Shown here: piece after piece, positions 22,014 to 33,000 of the stretch
Numbering within the stretch: position 1 is the stretch's first letter
Layout: each line of letters opens with the position of its first letter
Source: Geranomyces variabilis
Lineage: Eukaryota; Chytridiomycota; Chytridiomycetes; Spizellomycetales; Powellomycetaceae
DNA length: 64,000 nucleotides
Assembly (NCBI GenBank): GCA_027603065.1
Contig: JADGJP010000010.1
Coordinates: 186,001 to 250,000 of the forward strand
Reading direction: 5' to 3'
Notes under the pieces: model-generated
What the model was told of the DNA's origin: nothing
The model's database searches: none
The model's input: the letters and a program-made list of their open reading frames with translations, nothing else
Made by a program: the position numbers and the translations under genes

Positions 22014-23681
22014 ATGCACGTCCGCAGCGCTCTTCTCTCGCTTTCGCTTCTCGCAGTTCCGGCATTTGGCCAGCAAGCCGGCACTCTTCAGCCTGAGGTT
22101 CATCCCTCCCTGCAAGTCTCTCGCTGCACCAAGACGGGCGGGTGTCAGGTTGCCCAGCAGTCTGTCGTATTGGACGCACAATGGAGATGGCTCCACCAAT
22201 CTTCCTCATCCACTAATTGCTACACGGGAAACACCTGGAACCCGGCGTTTTGCACCGAAGGAGAAACCTGTGCAAAGAATTGCGCGCTGGAAGGCAATAG
22301 CATCTCTCAATACGAAAACACGTACGGCATAACGACTCCGGCTCCTGACGCGCTGAACCTCCGCTTTGTGACCCCTGGTCAATACGGCACCAATGTCGGC
22401 TCGCGCCTTTTCTTGCTCGATGCTTCCGGCCAGCGCTACGAGCAGTTCCGTCTCAAAAACCGCGAATTTACATTTACCACCGATGTGAGCAATCTTGATT
22501 GCGGATTGAATGGTGCGCTCTACTTTGTCGGTATGGACGCGGCTGGAGGCAAGGGCGTCGGCTCCAACAATGCTGGCGCCGCGCTGGGAACGGGCTACGC
22601 TGACGCCCAGTGCCCGCACGACATCAAGTTTATCGGAGGAGTTGCGAACCTTGGCGGCTGGACCGGCACGGGCGCAAACACTGGCAGCGGCTCCAAGGGC
22701 TCATGCGCGCCCGAACTCGATTTGTGGGAAGCGAATCGGATTTCAAGCGCCTTTACCGCGCACCCCTGCTCCTCCACCGGTCCTACCGTTTGCGCCGATG
22801 CGAAAACCTGCGGTGATGGAGCCGACCGTCAAAACGGCGTGTGCGACAAGGATGGCCTCGACTGGAACTCGTTCCGCATGGGCGACGAGACTTTCTACGG
22901 ACCCGGCAAGAAGGTCGATACCACCAAACCGATTACAGTTGTCACTCAATTCCTGACAAGTGACGGTACGGACGCTGGCGACCTTAAGGAGATCCGCCGC
23001 ATCTACATTCAAGACGGCAAGATCATTCCCAACTCGCGATTCGGCAAGTACGACTCGATCACCGACGAGATGGGCGCCGTGCAAAAGAAGCTGTTTGCCG
23101 ACCCCAACACCTTCGCGGTCAAGGGCGGGCTCAAGGCCATGGGCAAGGCAATGGACCGCGGCATGACCCTCGCGATGTCCCTGTGGGACGACACGGCGGC
23201 GGATATGCTCTGGCTCGACTCGACGTACCCTGTCGGCAAGACTGGACCGGGTGCTGCCCGCGGCAGCTGCGCAACCACCTCGGGCAAACCAGCCGATGTA
23301 GAGGCTCAACAGCCCAACGCCTCGGTCAAGTTCTCCAGCATCAAGTGGGGCGAAATCGGCTCTACCTTCGCCGGAGCGGCCGCCGCACCCGCACCTGCAC
23401 CTACCGCCGCGCCCCAGCCCAAACCTACCAAAGCGCCGCCCGCGCCCAAGCCCAAGACGACCTCAACCCGCGTCAAGGGCCACCACTCTACCGGCGGCCA
23501 CCACACCGCGCCGACTCCCGCGCCTGCCAACCCGGCTCCCGCGCACCCTGCGCCCGCCCCGACGGCCGGCCTTGCTCCCAAGTGGGGCCAGTGCGGCGGA
23601 CAGGGCTGGACGGGCCCTACGCGCTGCGTCGCCGGCTCTACTTGCACGGTCAACAACCTGTACTACTCTCAGTGCCTGTAA
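22014..23681 (+). CDS. Secreted GH7 cellobiohydrolase with C-terminal CBM1
   Basis: Cellulase of glycoside hydrolase family 7, 555 aa, no intron. A signal peptide covers residues 1-19 (hydrophobic run, then AFG before QQAG). The catalytic block is ELDLWEAN: Glu234 (nucleophile), Asp236 and Glu239 (acid/base), as in the family motif E-x-D-x(2)-E. Other cellobiohydrolase-like features are [19 protein letters not shown] and [11 protein letters not shown] at the end of the core. A Pro/Ala linker (about 445-522) with a His-rich stretch ([11 protein letters not shown]) leads to a fungal cellulose-binding module, CBM1, in the last 33 residues ([12 protein letters not shown] ... YYSQCL) with the expected cysteines and aromatic residues. 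It most likely releases cellobiose from the reducing end. The core resembles cellobiohydrolases more than endoglucanases, but loop lengths were not measured. Confidence 0.96.
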   Translation: MHVRSALLSLSLLAVPAFGQQAGTLQPEVHPSLQVSRCTKTGGCQVAQQSVVLDAQWRWLHQSSSSTNCYTGNTWNPAFCTEGETCAKNCALEGNSISQYENTYGITTPAPDALNLRFVTPGQYGTNVGSRLFLLDASGQRYEQFRLKNREFTFTTDVSNLDCGLNGALYFVGMDAAGGKGVGSNNAGAALGTGYADAQCPHDIKFIGGVANLGGWTGTGANTGSGSKGSCAPELDLWEANRISSAFTAHPCSSTGPTVCADAKTCGDGADRQNGVCDKDGLDWNSFRMGDETFYGPGKKVDTTKPITVVTQFLTSDGTDAGDLKEIRRIYIQDGKIIPNSRFGKYDSITDEMGAVQKKLFADPNTFAVKGGLKAMGKAMDRGMTLAMSLWDDTAADMLWLDSTYPVGKTGPGAARGSCATTSGKPADVEAQQPNASVKFSSIKWGEIGSTFAGAAAAPAPAPTAAPQPKPTKAPPAPKPKTTSTRVKGHHSTGGHHTAPTPAPANPAPAHPAPAPTAGLAPKWGQCGGQGWTGPTRCVAGSTCTVNNLYYSQCL

Positions 23682-24118
23682 AATCACACTCTAGAAGGAA
23701 GGAGGAAGGCTTTTCCTCCCCCGCTTGACATAGATAGATAGACACATCATTATACATAGACTTTTCTCGCCTCGAATAAATACACGACTTTCCATCATCC
23801 GCAAACAATGCCTGGGTGTCTTTCCAGCGGTCGCCGACATGTAGGCCCCATGCCATATGTCCACCATACGAACGTACGTCCGTGCTTCGCATTGACCGTA
23901 CCAACCCTTCCGCACGACATTTTTTGCCCTCTCTACGCACCACGGTCGACTCAAACTCCACTCGGCTATGTAATTTCACGCGATGTTGACGTTTTCGATC
24001 TTCCCACCGCTGTGCTTTACGCCTCACACTCATACACACACACACAGTCCAGAGAACCCAATCTCTTCCTCCATGCAAAAAAGGAAGCCCAGGGACCATC
24101 TCAGACTCAGAAATCACA
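23682..24118. other. 3' region of the GH7 gene
   Basis: No gene. An AATAAA-like signal (GAATAAATAC) at about 23775 may serve polyadenylation. A (CA)n run of about 16 bases lies near 24031-24046. Confidence 0.45.
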
Positions 24119-24190
24119 GCCCGACGTGGGGGTCGAACCCACAACCTTGAGATTAAGAGTCTCACGCTCTGCCGATTGAGCTAGCCGGGC
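24119..24190 (-). tRNA. tRNA-Lys (anticodon CUU)
   Basis: Read on the minus strand, the acceptor arms GCCCGGC and GTCGGGC pair with one G-U. The D-arm carries AGCTCAATCGGCAGAGC. The anticodon stem-loop GAGACTCTTAATCTC places CTT in the anticodon position, and the T-arm is GTGGGTTCGACCCCCAC. There is no intron. A run of six T on the minus strand about 35 bp downstream could end pol III transcription. The sequence agrees closely with fungal and animal tRNA-Lys(CUU). Confidence 0.96.
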
Positions 24191-25190
24191 CTTGTTGTCT
24201 GGATGTTTGCATGTTTGCATCAAGTGTTTGCGTTGTGTTTGACTTATTTTTCTTCTCTTTTGCGCGGCTGTCAGAGTGGCTGTGCATTTCATTTTATGAG
24301 TTCAGATTTCGTGAGCCAACCCTTCCCGGCAGCGAGCATCACCCTGTAAAGCGCTCGACATGGCAGTGCAGAGTTTTGGATTAAGTTTGGCGGCATGTAG
24401 GATGTATATATGATAAGACAGCGCGGAAGTTTGTCGACGCAATTCTATTTTCCGAATGGCCCAAAGCTCACATTGAGCTAACTGCGTCTCAACCTTACGC
24501 AGGCATAAATGTTTTTTGCGGTTTGATGGAAGACGACTTCGCGGTGTTAGCAAGAAACTATGCGAAGCGCTGGGCTTTGGGCCGGCCACTAACCCTGATA
24601 CCAAATTTGCCCGCCGCCGCAGATGTGACCCCATCGGTATGGAGGAGCACCGGCTTATGGTGCATTATGGGGACAAGATGCCAGCCGACAAACGATCAAG
24701 ACAGCCCTCCACCGTGCTGTTCTTGCGCAGATTCTTTGCCATCTGGCAGGGCTGCGGCCTTCATCGATTAGCCTCGCAAGTGGCTATACGGCACGGAGTG
24801 CCGAGATGCTGAGCAATCAGCCGGAGCACGTCAGCGAGGAGGGTTTTAAGAAGGCAGTGGCGGGTTGGCTGTTGATGCGGTGAAGCTGCAGATTGTTGAA
24901 GAACCGGTTCGCCACATTGGTGGCGCTCTCACAATCAAATTCATGAAGGGAGACGAACGCGGACCCGACGTTCGAAATGGGGATCACCTTGCCCTTCTGA
25001 GTTGGAACAGCAGTTGATGGCTGGCAACCGTCTCTTTGTCTCGTTTGCCCTCCGTGACCTCTTTGTGCTGCCTTGGAGGGATGCGCTTACCATGAATGAC
25101 ATGCGCACCAAAACTGAGGCCGCGGAATGGCCCATCATTTGCCAGAGTGCGGCAGACGGATCCTTCCTGCCATCGAAACATGCACCAGCG

Positions 25191-25361
25191 AATGCATTGA
25201 ACAATGGCATGAAGGAACTGGCGCGACTTGCGGCGCTCGACGACCGGTACATCTCCCTCAAGTCCAAGAGGGAAGGGCTTTGCGCAGGCAGCCCGCAGTG
25301 CTGTCGGACTACAGGAGACTCAGCGACTTCTGAATCACCGTGCTGGCAGCAATGCGACGGC
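25191..25361. repeat. Direct repeat, copy 1 (about 170 bp)
   Basis: Similar at roughly four positions in five by eye to 26106-26275. Both copies contain the conserved core CTGGCGCGACTTGCGGC and CGCAGGCAGCCCG. They lie about 915 bp apart inside the decayed region. Confidence 0.75.
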
Positions 25362-26105
25362 TCGGTACATTGGTGCCGATATCAGCACCACAGACACTGC
25401 TGCTGTCTGGCTTGGGAACCAGGCAACTGTAACAAAGTCCCTGAATTCGCCATTCGCGCGCAGAGCCAGCAAGGCCGTGGTTTCGGCGATGGCGGAGGAC
25501 TACAGAGAGTGCTTTGACAATGATGAAAAGCTCCAAGACCTATTGAATGCTGACAGGTAAAGTTCGCCGGGTTACTTGATTGAGGGGTTGGTGAACCGCG
25601 GACCAATGTGTGCCGCATCCGTCGACGATAGTCCAAACAAAGTCCAAATCCGCACGCGCAAAGCGGTTCTTCGTGGCGTCGCTGATAAAAAGGTGCGGGA
25701 GAGGTCTTGGGCGGTGGAGGCGGCGACCACCGACAATCAGCGGTGGGCGTACCTGGAGCTCTCTACCGTGCCGCTCGACCAGTTCATTGAGCAGGCCATT
25801 CATGACGTCCAGACGATGAAAAAGGTCATGTCGAGCGGGCCAATCTCCAATCCCTTCGCTGACCGCTGGATCAGCAGACCAAGCGGAAGTGGGTGTCGCA
25901 GCCGGCCGGTCAGGAGAACTGGCGTTATTCTGCGAGCAAAACTGCGGCTATGGGTGAGTGACTGTCGAATTGCCGCGTTGAGAAGCACCTGGGATTTCGA
26001 GTGATCCCTTCCTCCAGTGCGTACCACGCAAGCCAAGTGCGAAAGCATGAAAAGACCTGTAAAGGCAAAGCGTACGTTCCGCGTGCAAAGCAGTCGACGG
26101 CATCA

Positions 26106-26275
26106 AATGCGTTGAATAATGGTGTGAAACAACTGGCGCGACTTGCGGCCCTTGATGATCAGTACATCTCGCTCAAGTCCAACAGGAAGGGCTTCGCGCA
26201 GGCAGCCCGTGGTGCTGTCGGACTGCAGAAGACGCAGCGGCTCTTTCACCATCGCTTCGGGAGCAACGCCACGGT
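26106..26275. repeat. Direct repeat, copy 2 (about 170 bp)
   Basis: Partner of 25191-25361. Translated, the copies share LARLAALDD and YISLKS. The differences fall largely at third codon positions, which suggests that the segment was coding when or after it was duplicated. Confidence 0.75.
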
Positions 26276-26470
26276 AGACATGCTTTCGAAAGATCAGCTG
26301 CTTTCGCGCTGCCGCAACATGATGCTACAGCAGAAGACAAAAAGTCGGAGACACCCTAAAAATTTTCACAAGAAGAGAGTGCACTGCGCGGCGGCTGTGG
26401 GGGTCTCAGACTTTTGCCCTCTGGCTGTACATGTATTCGCATTTTGTGATGCTTCACCAAATCACGCGCT

Positions 26471-27015
26471 CTGAGCTCTTCCCACGCGCATGAGAACAGT
26501 GCACATAACGCTTTATTGGAGCCTGGCGCGGCTCAAAGCGCCGAGGAATGGGAACGCATCGTCCCCGCCGCTAATTTGCCTGGGGACCAGAGCGAGGTGC
26601 GCTTTAGCGCAGCTGTCACACCGCCAACGACGATACCGCGTGCATCCACAAAGCTGCAGGTAAACGCGATAAAGTTTGAAAATGAACGCTGCCGGACACA
26701 CGTCTCATGCCCTGTCGATGTGCGAAAGAAAGCGACAGTCACTGACCCGCGCTAGCAAGCGCCGAGGAAGTGCGGCGCCATACAGGTTCCGGCATAAAGT
26801 GGACTGTCATAGTCTAATTACATTACAATGCAATTTCTGAAACTTCCGGAGACGGATGGGGGATGATGTAGGAAAGGCTTGAGTTGAATTGTGAAAACGA
26901 GATCTAGTCGAGTCCTCACATCCAGAGATTATTGTAGGGTGTCGTGATTGTCATCAGTATTCTTCATCCCCGACGGTCCGCGAGGAAAGATAGAGCTAAA
27001 TAACAAGCATTAATA
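26471..27015. other. Intergenic between the decayed region and KNTC1
   Basis: One short plus-strand open frame (26516-26755) is not recognisable. Otherwise this is the 3' region of the minus-strand KNTC1 gene. Nothing else is seen. Confidence 0.35.
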
Positions 27016-30000
27016 TTACGCTAGCGAAAGCAAATGCGACTCCTTTTCCTCCGAACGCACCTCGATTAGTTCTGCGGGAGTATAGTCGCTGACGGACGGC
27101 GTGTGCGAGGGCGGTGGCGGACCGTCACCTTCATCCTCTTGCTCGTGCGTATTTGGCGGAGGCAGACGGTCTGGATGTCGCGAGTAGTAGAGAACGAGAA
27201 TCTGAGCTGCGGCCGATGTTCTAAGCACGCGCGCGAGAACAAAGAGGCAATCGTTAAACCGACGTTTTGCCGTCATAGCCAGTGTTTTGTAACAGGAACA
27301 ACTCACCGGTGTGCCCGTATCGACGCCAAAATCAGTGCTTCGATCCGATCGCACTCGACCAAATGCCGGACAAACCCGCCAAGGTGCGGCGTCGTGAGCA
27401 GAATCTCGTATGCGCGGACGCCGTCGATTCGGTCATAAATGGCGCGAATGACCCATGTCTTGCCAATCCATGTGTCAGTCGCAGTCACCCCGCTGCTGCC
27501 GGGACGGACGGGAGACGCAGGAATGCCCGATCCGCTAGGGGAAGATTGATTGTGCTCGGCGCTACCAGACATGGCGTCAAGAGCTTGTATAAGCTCTGAG
27601 CTGTCTAGACGCGAGACACATTTCTGTAAAGATAATATTTCAGCATTCCGAGTCAGGAGTTCGTTTCAGGTGCTTCTCCCGCTCACCTTGATCGTGTCGG
27701 CCATGTCGGCGGTCGGCGGCAGCGCGGCAATGCCCCTGAGAGCATTCAGCAAATCGTCAAACGTTGCCGGCGTTTTCATTGCCATGCGGTCGAAATGCTC
27801 AACAAACGCGTCGACGTTAAGTTCGGGAAGGAATGGACACTTTTGTACCAGCGTCAAAACACGATCATACATAGCTAGCGTGGTGTCTACGCCAAAACCC
27901 CACGGTAAGCAAAGCAACGCGGAACATCGGGCAAAGGAATCGTTGCAAGACAAATTACCTTTGCGGTCTGCCAAAAGCTGCAAACATCCGAGCAAGACAC
28001 CATTCCAGATCTTCGGCAGCGTTCGCATTTGAGCCAGCTGGGGCACAGAGGTCAGGTGCTCTAGCATGCCCAGCAGGTATCGGTACACCTTCCTATCCAG
28101 CAGCCTGTGCAGTGCGCTTTCCCATAACGTCAGGTCGTACACCGCATAGTCGAGGCAGATGTTGCAAATTAGCTGGACAACTTTTAGCTCGTCCTTGTGG
28201 TTTACCCATAGCGACCGCACAAACGCCTCTTTGTCGCAATTGACAAACTCGCGAGTGGAAATATTGATCCGCAACTCTTCACAGTCGGCGAGATACAGGA
28301 GGCTGCACATGTACTCGGTGAAGTCGCCGTACTTCCGCGCAAGATCCCGCGCACTCGCAAGCTGGAACAACACGCTAAGGGCACGGACGCGGTTCAGGGT
28401 CGATATCTGAGAGCTTTTTTGTTTGCTGACATATGCCACGAGAACGTCGGAAGCCTCGCCAACGGGAAGAGAGCGGAGGAGGTACAAGAGGCGCATCTGG
28501 ATTGACACTTCTTCCCGCGAATTCAGCACGTTATTGATCTGCACGCGCATGGACGGCAGGTGCATTTCGCGCTCTTCGTCCGATATTGCCACCTCGGCGG
28601 CCAGCCATCGGTTGAGCGTAAATTGCCGGAACTCTTCAACGTCCACATCGCAGCGTTTCGCAATGTCGTTAATAACGCCGTGCAAGTCGAGATCGTTCTT
28701 GGGGTCCAGCGCCAGTTCGCTTTTGTACAGGTACAAGTTGTGCATAAGTCTCGTCATGTTGTCTTCCACCGAAATATACTGGAGCATGTCCTTCATGTTA
28801 AGCGAGCGCAGCTGATGCTCAGTCTCAGTGACGATGAGCTGGTTGCGAATACGTTGCGCGCCATGGGCAGGCTCTGTAAGCCGCTCCGCTCTCGCGAGCG
28901 CCATTTTGTACGCGCTAATGCGATCCGGACCGCAGGGAAAGCGCCGCCCAATCTCCATTAACGTCTCGACGGCCGTTTTGTCATCCGCGATGCTGGTCAC
29001 AAGACGCTTGACATTGGCGAATCGCAGCTTGACGCCGTTCGGGCCCACCGGAGAATAGCCCTCCTCACCCTCCGCTGTGGTGAGCCCCTCCGCCATTTCC
29101 GATTGAGCGCAGAACACGTTTTCTATAGCCACAACATAGAACTGGTCGGGATGAAGGTTGAGGATCTTGCGCAGTGGGCGGAGACGAGGGATGGACTCTT
29201 CCGACATCTCTGGTTTGAGGATCATCCATGGATCTCCCGTGACGAGCGCGTGGTACGGAAGGCGCTGGCTGCTCTTTGGGAATAGCGGCATCAGGCTCTC
29301 CGCCGTGTGGTGTTCTAAAATCGCGCTGCCTGAAAGCGTCCACTGCGCTGCCGTAAGAAGCTCATCGATCCCTGGTGGAGCCAATCGCTGGTAATCTGAG
29401 AGCACGTTGATAACCTCTCTGCACGTCCTGACAACCTCAGACTCGGGTTGCAGCCGGGATATCTGCATGGCGATGAACTGTATTCGCTCATAATCGTAAC
29501 TTGACACGCGGGCGAGGCAGTCTTCGACTAGCGCGTTTACCATCCTGTCCTTGTTGACAATCTCGTCAAGAGTCCCCGCTACGAGAGACTGATAGTCGGA
29601 ATGATCGTCAGCAGTGAGGATGAGTCCTTTGACGTACTCCACGATCACATAATCGTCATCAATGTCGTAACTGCGGCCAAATTCAAGCGCGGTGAGCAGA
29701 TCAAAGCCCGTCTGGCGGAGGAGCTCGGGCACGATTTGGCGCTGATGTCCCTTTGTCTCCACCCGATATTTGAACATCTTGTCGTCGAAAGGTATGCCAA
29801 GCAGACGGAGCTGGTGCCACCATTTGGCGTTGGCCGCCAAGTCTTCGCAATTGATACGGAAAGTGCGTTGCCCCCAAGCAGTGGCAACTGCGATGCCGAT
29901 TCCCGCAATATGAAGGACGCGCGAGAATTCGTGCCCAGCCGAGACCATCCCCGCTTTGAACACACGGAAGCCTTCTTTTTCCAGTAGCGCGACCAGACAC

Positions 30001-33000
30001 CCGACGGCCAGCTTTTGATCAACGACGCGTGAGCTAAACACTTCTGCGAGGAGTTTTTCTAGCGTGTCAACGTGTAACGCCACGCCCTCCTGCCAAACCT
30101 GTTCGTCTCTGCTGCCACCCGTGCGAAGCGTAGCCTCATTCGCGCGCTGCTGAACACGCAGGACTGTCTGTAGGGACTTATTTTTACTCAAGTACATCGC
30201 GAGCTGCCGACCGGACTGCGTTGGATGACCGCGCGAAGATTCACGCTTCCCTTTGCTGGAAGGCGCGTAATCATCAGAGAGACCGAGGAGCAGTGGGCCG
30301 GAAGTATCCGACGCCGCGGTCGCGTCAAGAACAAAAGCCGACACAAGGTCCATTGCCGTCTCGGTCGACAGTACGAGGCTGTTTTCACGAAAGTGTCCGT
30401 CAAACAGCGACGCAGCGAAACGATCGCCAATGTTTGCGAGCTCCATTTCGGGCTTGATCGCATCAGATTCAGCGGCGGGTGCAATAGGTGCGTGCTCTGG
30501 CATGGACAATAAGGCTGCGCTGCTCCCGCCTGCCGAGCCGATGGCTTCGTTAAACGCTGCTGACCCTCCAAAATCGATATCGTTCCTCTCCCTTGCGACG
30601 AGCGCTTCATAATCGCCCGCGTCGCACTGCGTGAATATACTGTGCTGGAGCTCATAGTTTTTAAACGCGTCAAGTGCGGCCTCAATCGCTTCGATGTCGC
30701 AAATACAGAATGCTTGTGCTGATAGCTGCATGATGCGGCTAGTGAGCCTTGAATGAGCCCGGAATGTTTTTACATCGCGGTAAACCTGCTTGTTTTCAGC
30801 AGCAAACTGCGTCAAAAGATGAGCGACACGCTGCAATGTCCGCGCCGTCTCCGAGTTGGGAAATTTGTCAAAAAGTTCTTTACATAGAATCAGGGCGGAG
30901 CGGAAATCTCCATTCCTGGCTGCCTCTTCGGCCAGAATGCCGCGCAAGCGGGACCGCTCAAAGCCCAAAACATGGGCCAGGCGATATAGCGCAGTCTGCG
31001 TCGCTTCCAGATCAGTTGCACTGTTCACGGCAGCCAGCGAGTTCGAAGCTTTGCCCTTCCCTCTAGCAGTCCTGCTGCCAGGCCGCAAAGGCTTCAGCTC
31101 GGATTTGCCTGCGTCCGGGTTTCCAACGTACTTGAAGACCTTCTTGGCATATGCCGCCAGAACTTTCCGGCGCTGGGCGTCGTCAGCATAGCTCGTGGTG
31201 GTCATCATAACGTCAAATTCATTAAATAAAGCACCAAGATTCCGGAAGACAATTTGAGCGTTTTCATAGCCACACACTGCTGGGTCGAGCGCGGCTGTCA
31301 TCAGTGCCCGAGACATGCTCGCGGGTGGGGCACTAGCTGTCGCAGTGCTCGATGCCGACGCAGTGACAGTGGCGTCTGACGTCTGCGTTGCCAGCAGATC
31401 ATCGCGCAGAGTCGCAAGGGCGTCTGAAAGCGCTACAGCGGCGGAGATCGACCAAGAAAATGTCGACTGGGCTTCGGCTTTGGATGACGCAAACTTGTCC
31501 ATCTCGATGGCATCGTCCATGACGAGCTGGAGATAAATCGCCACTTCTTTCCCAACTCCGATTTGCTGAATAAGGTCCAATTGCACGTCAAGCTCGAGCC
31601 CGAGGCCATCGTCATCCGGGCGTTGCACGTCAATGGATGGCCCTTCCTGGCCCGTTCGCAACAGGCTCAGAGCGCGATCAGCCAAGCCGGCCTCAAAAAG
31701 GTTGATCAGTCGAATCCTGTATGCCTCCATCTTGCTGAGATGATGATATGCGCTTACAACCTGGAACGCGTCCTTTATCGCATGCTCGAAATCCAGCCGG
31801 GAAAGAATCCTTGGCAGCAGACTCTTTGCGAGATTCTTGTCTGCAATGTTGAAAGTGCTAATACCGTACGACACCAACATCCTCTTGAGCTTCAGCAGCC
31901 GATACTGTTCGCGCAGCTCATCGTTCCTTCTCGCCGCGGTGCATCGGAGGGCTTGCAAAAACACTTCTCCGACCCCCGCTCCCCATGGCACGGGTGTCCG
32001 TTTCATAAGTTCCATGACAACGTCCACTTTGATGTCAATATCCGTCATGGTTTGCAGGATGGCCAGAACTCTCGCCTGCCATGATCCATCCGCCAAAGCG
32101 CAAGCACCTCCTGCGGCGAGGCTTCCGTCCATGAGAGCGATGCAGTATTCGGCCAGCAGGTCCTCGAATGAAAGGCCATTTTGGAGGACATAAGGACGAA
32201 AGTGTTTGTCAATCGCGTCCGGGAGCAGTTCTGGCGCTGCGACACGGTCGAGAAGGTCCTTGGCAATGTCTCCGAGTGTCATCTGACTGTAGCTGTTGAG
32301 AGTGACGCAAAAGTCGTGCCTATCCCACAAGTAGACAAGGTCCTCGAGCTGCTTTTTGAGCGCACTCGACCAGACCTTGCCGCTGCCGCCCTCGAATCCG
32401 AAAGTCGACACGCCGCTCGTTTGGGCAAAAAGAACTGCATTTTCGACGTAATATGCAGGTGTTGCCGGAGTGAAAAGCTGATGATCGCGAGCTGCAGTGC
32501 ATGGAACTCCGCCAGTGTCCCCGCCAGCGGACGCAGACAAGCCAGGCAGCGCAACCTTGTCGAGAAGCGTGACCACCTGAAGTGCACCATGCGGACGTTT
32601 CTCCCGGGCCTCCACAAGACGAGCGCGATGATCTATCCAAACAGCAAGCCTCATGCGATCTTGCGTCACTTGCACAATTGGCAGAACTTCGGCCCGGAGC
32701 CAAGGTACAAAGTCGTCCAGCGCTGCGTGCTCAGGGATGTCCGTTACAATGTCGTGGATATGTGTAAGAAGGTTCTCATCTGCCGGAGGTTGTCAGCCAA
32801 AGACAGGCTAAATCAGTCATTATGCAATACCCAACATACCGAGAAAGTGTCGTTTCCAGATCACGACTGCTAAACCCAGATCACCGCTTCTGATAAGCTC
32901 TCGAATCTCGGTTACAATATCAGCTTCGCGCATAGCCTGCCACTCTCTTGCCGAAAAGCCGTCTACGTCTTTGTAGTCGTCCCAACTTTGAGCGTCGGTG

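Larger units (their letters stand above)
24520..26470 (+). pseudogene. Decayed coding region of unknown origin with an internal duplication
   Basis: Several stretches on the plus strand read clearly like protein, for example TKSLNSPFARRASKAVVSAM near 25440 and FIEQAIHDVQTMKKVMSS near 25780. They are spread over different frames and interrupted by several breaks, so no intact gene is present. Part of it is present twice (25191-25361 and 26106-26275). The second copy is preceded by a Cys/His-containing stretch (RKHEKTCKGKAYVP) that could be half of a zinc finger. I do not recognise the family. I saw no terminal inverted repeats, target-site duplication, reverse transcriptase, capsid or envelope signature, so I assign it to no mobile element or virus. 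A dead host gene or a fragment of a mobile element are both possible. Confidence 0.5.

Noticed and set aside
22743-23309. 188-codon minus-strand frame inside the GH7 gene
   Set aside because: Shadow of a strongly biased coding sequence; the GH7 frame has catalytic residues and CBM1.
19147-23681. Biosynthetic gene cluster around the wax-synthase-like gene
   Set aside because: Neighbours are a histidine phosphatase and a cellulase; there is no terpene cyclase, P450, polyketide synthase or transporter.
24520-26470. DNA transposon, retroelement or viral insertion
   Set aside because: No inverted or long terminal repeats, target-site duplication, transposase, reverse transcriptase or capsid motif was seen, so no element family is assigned.
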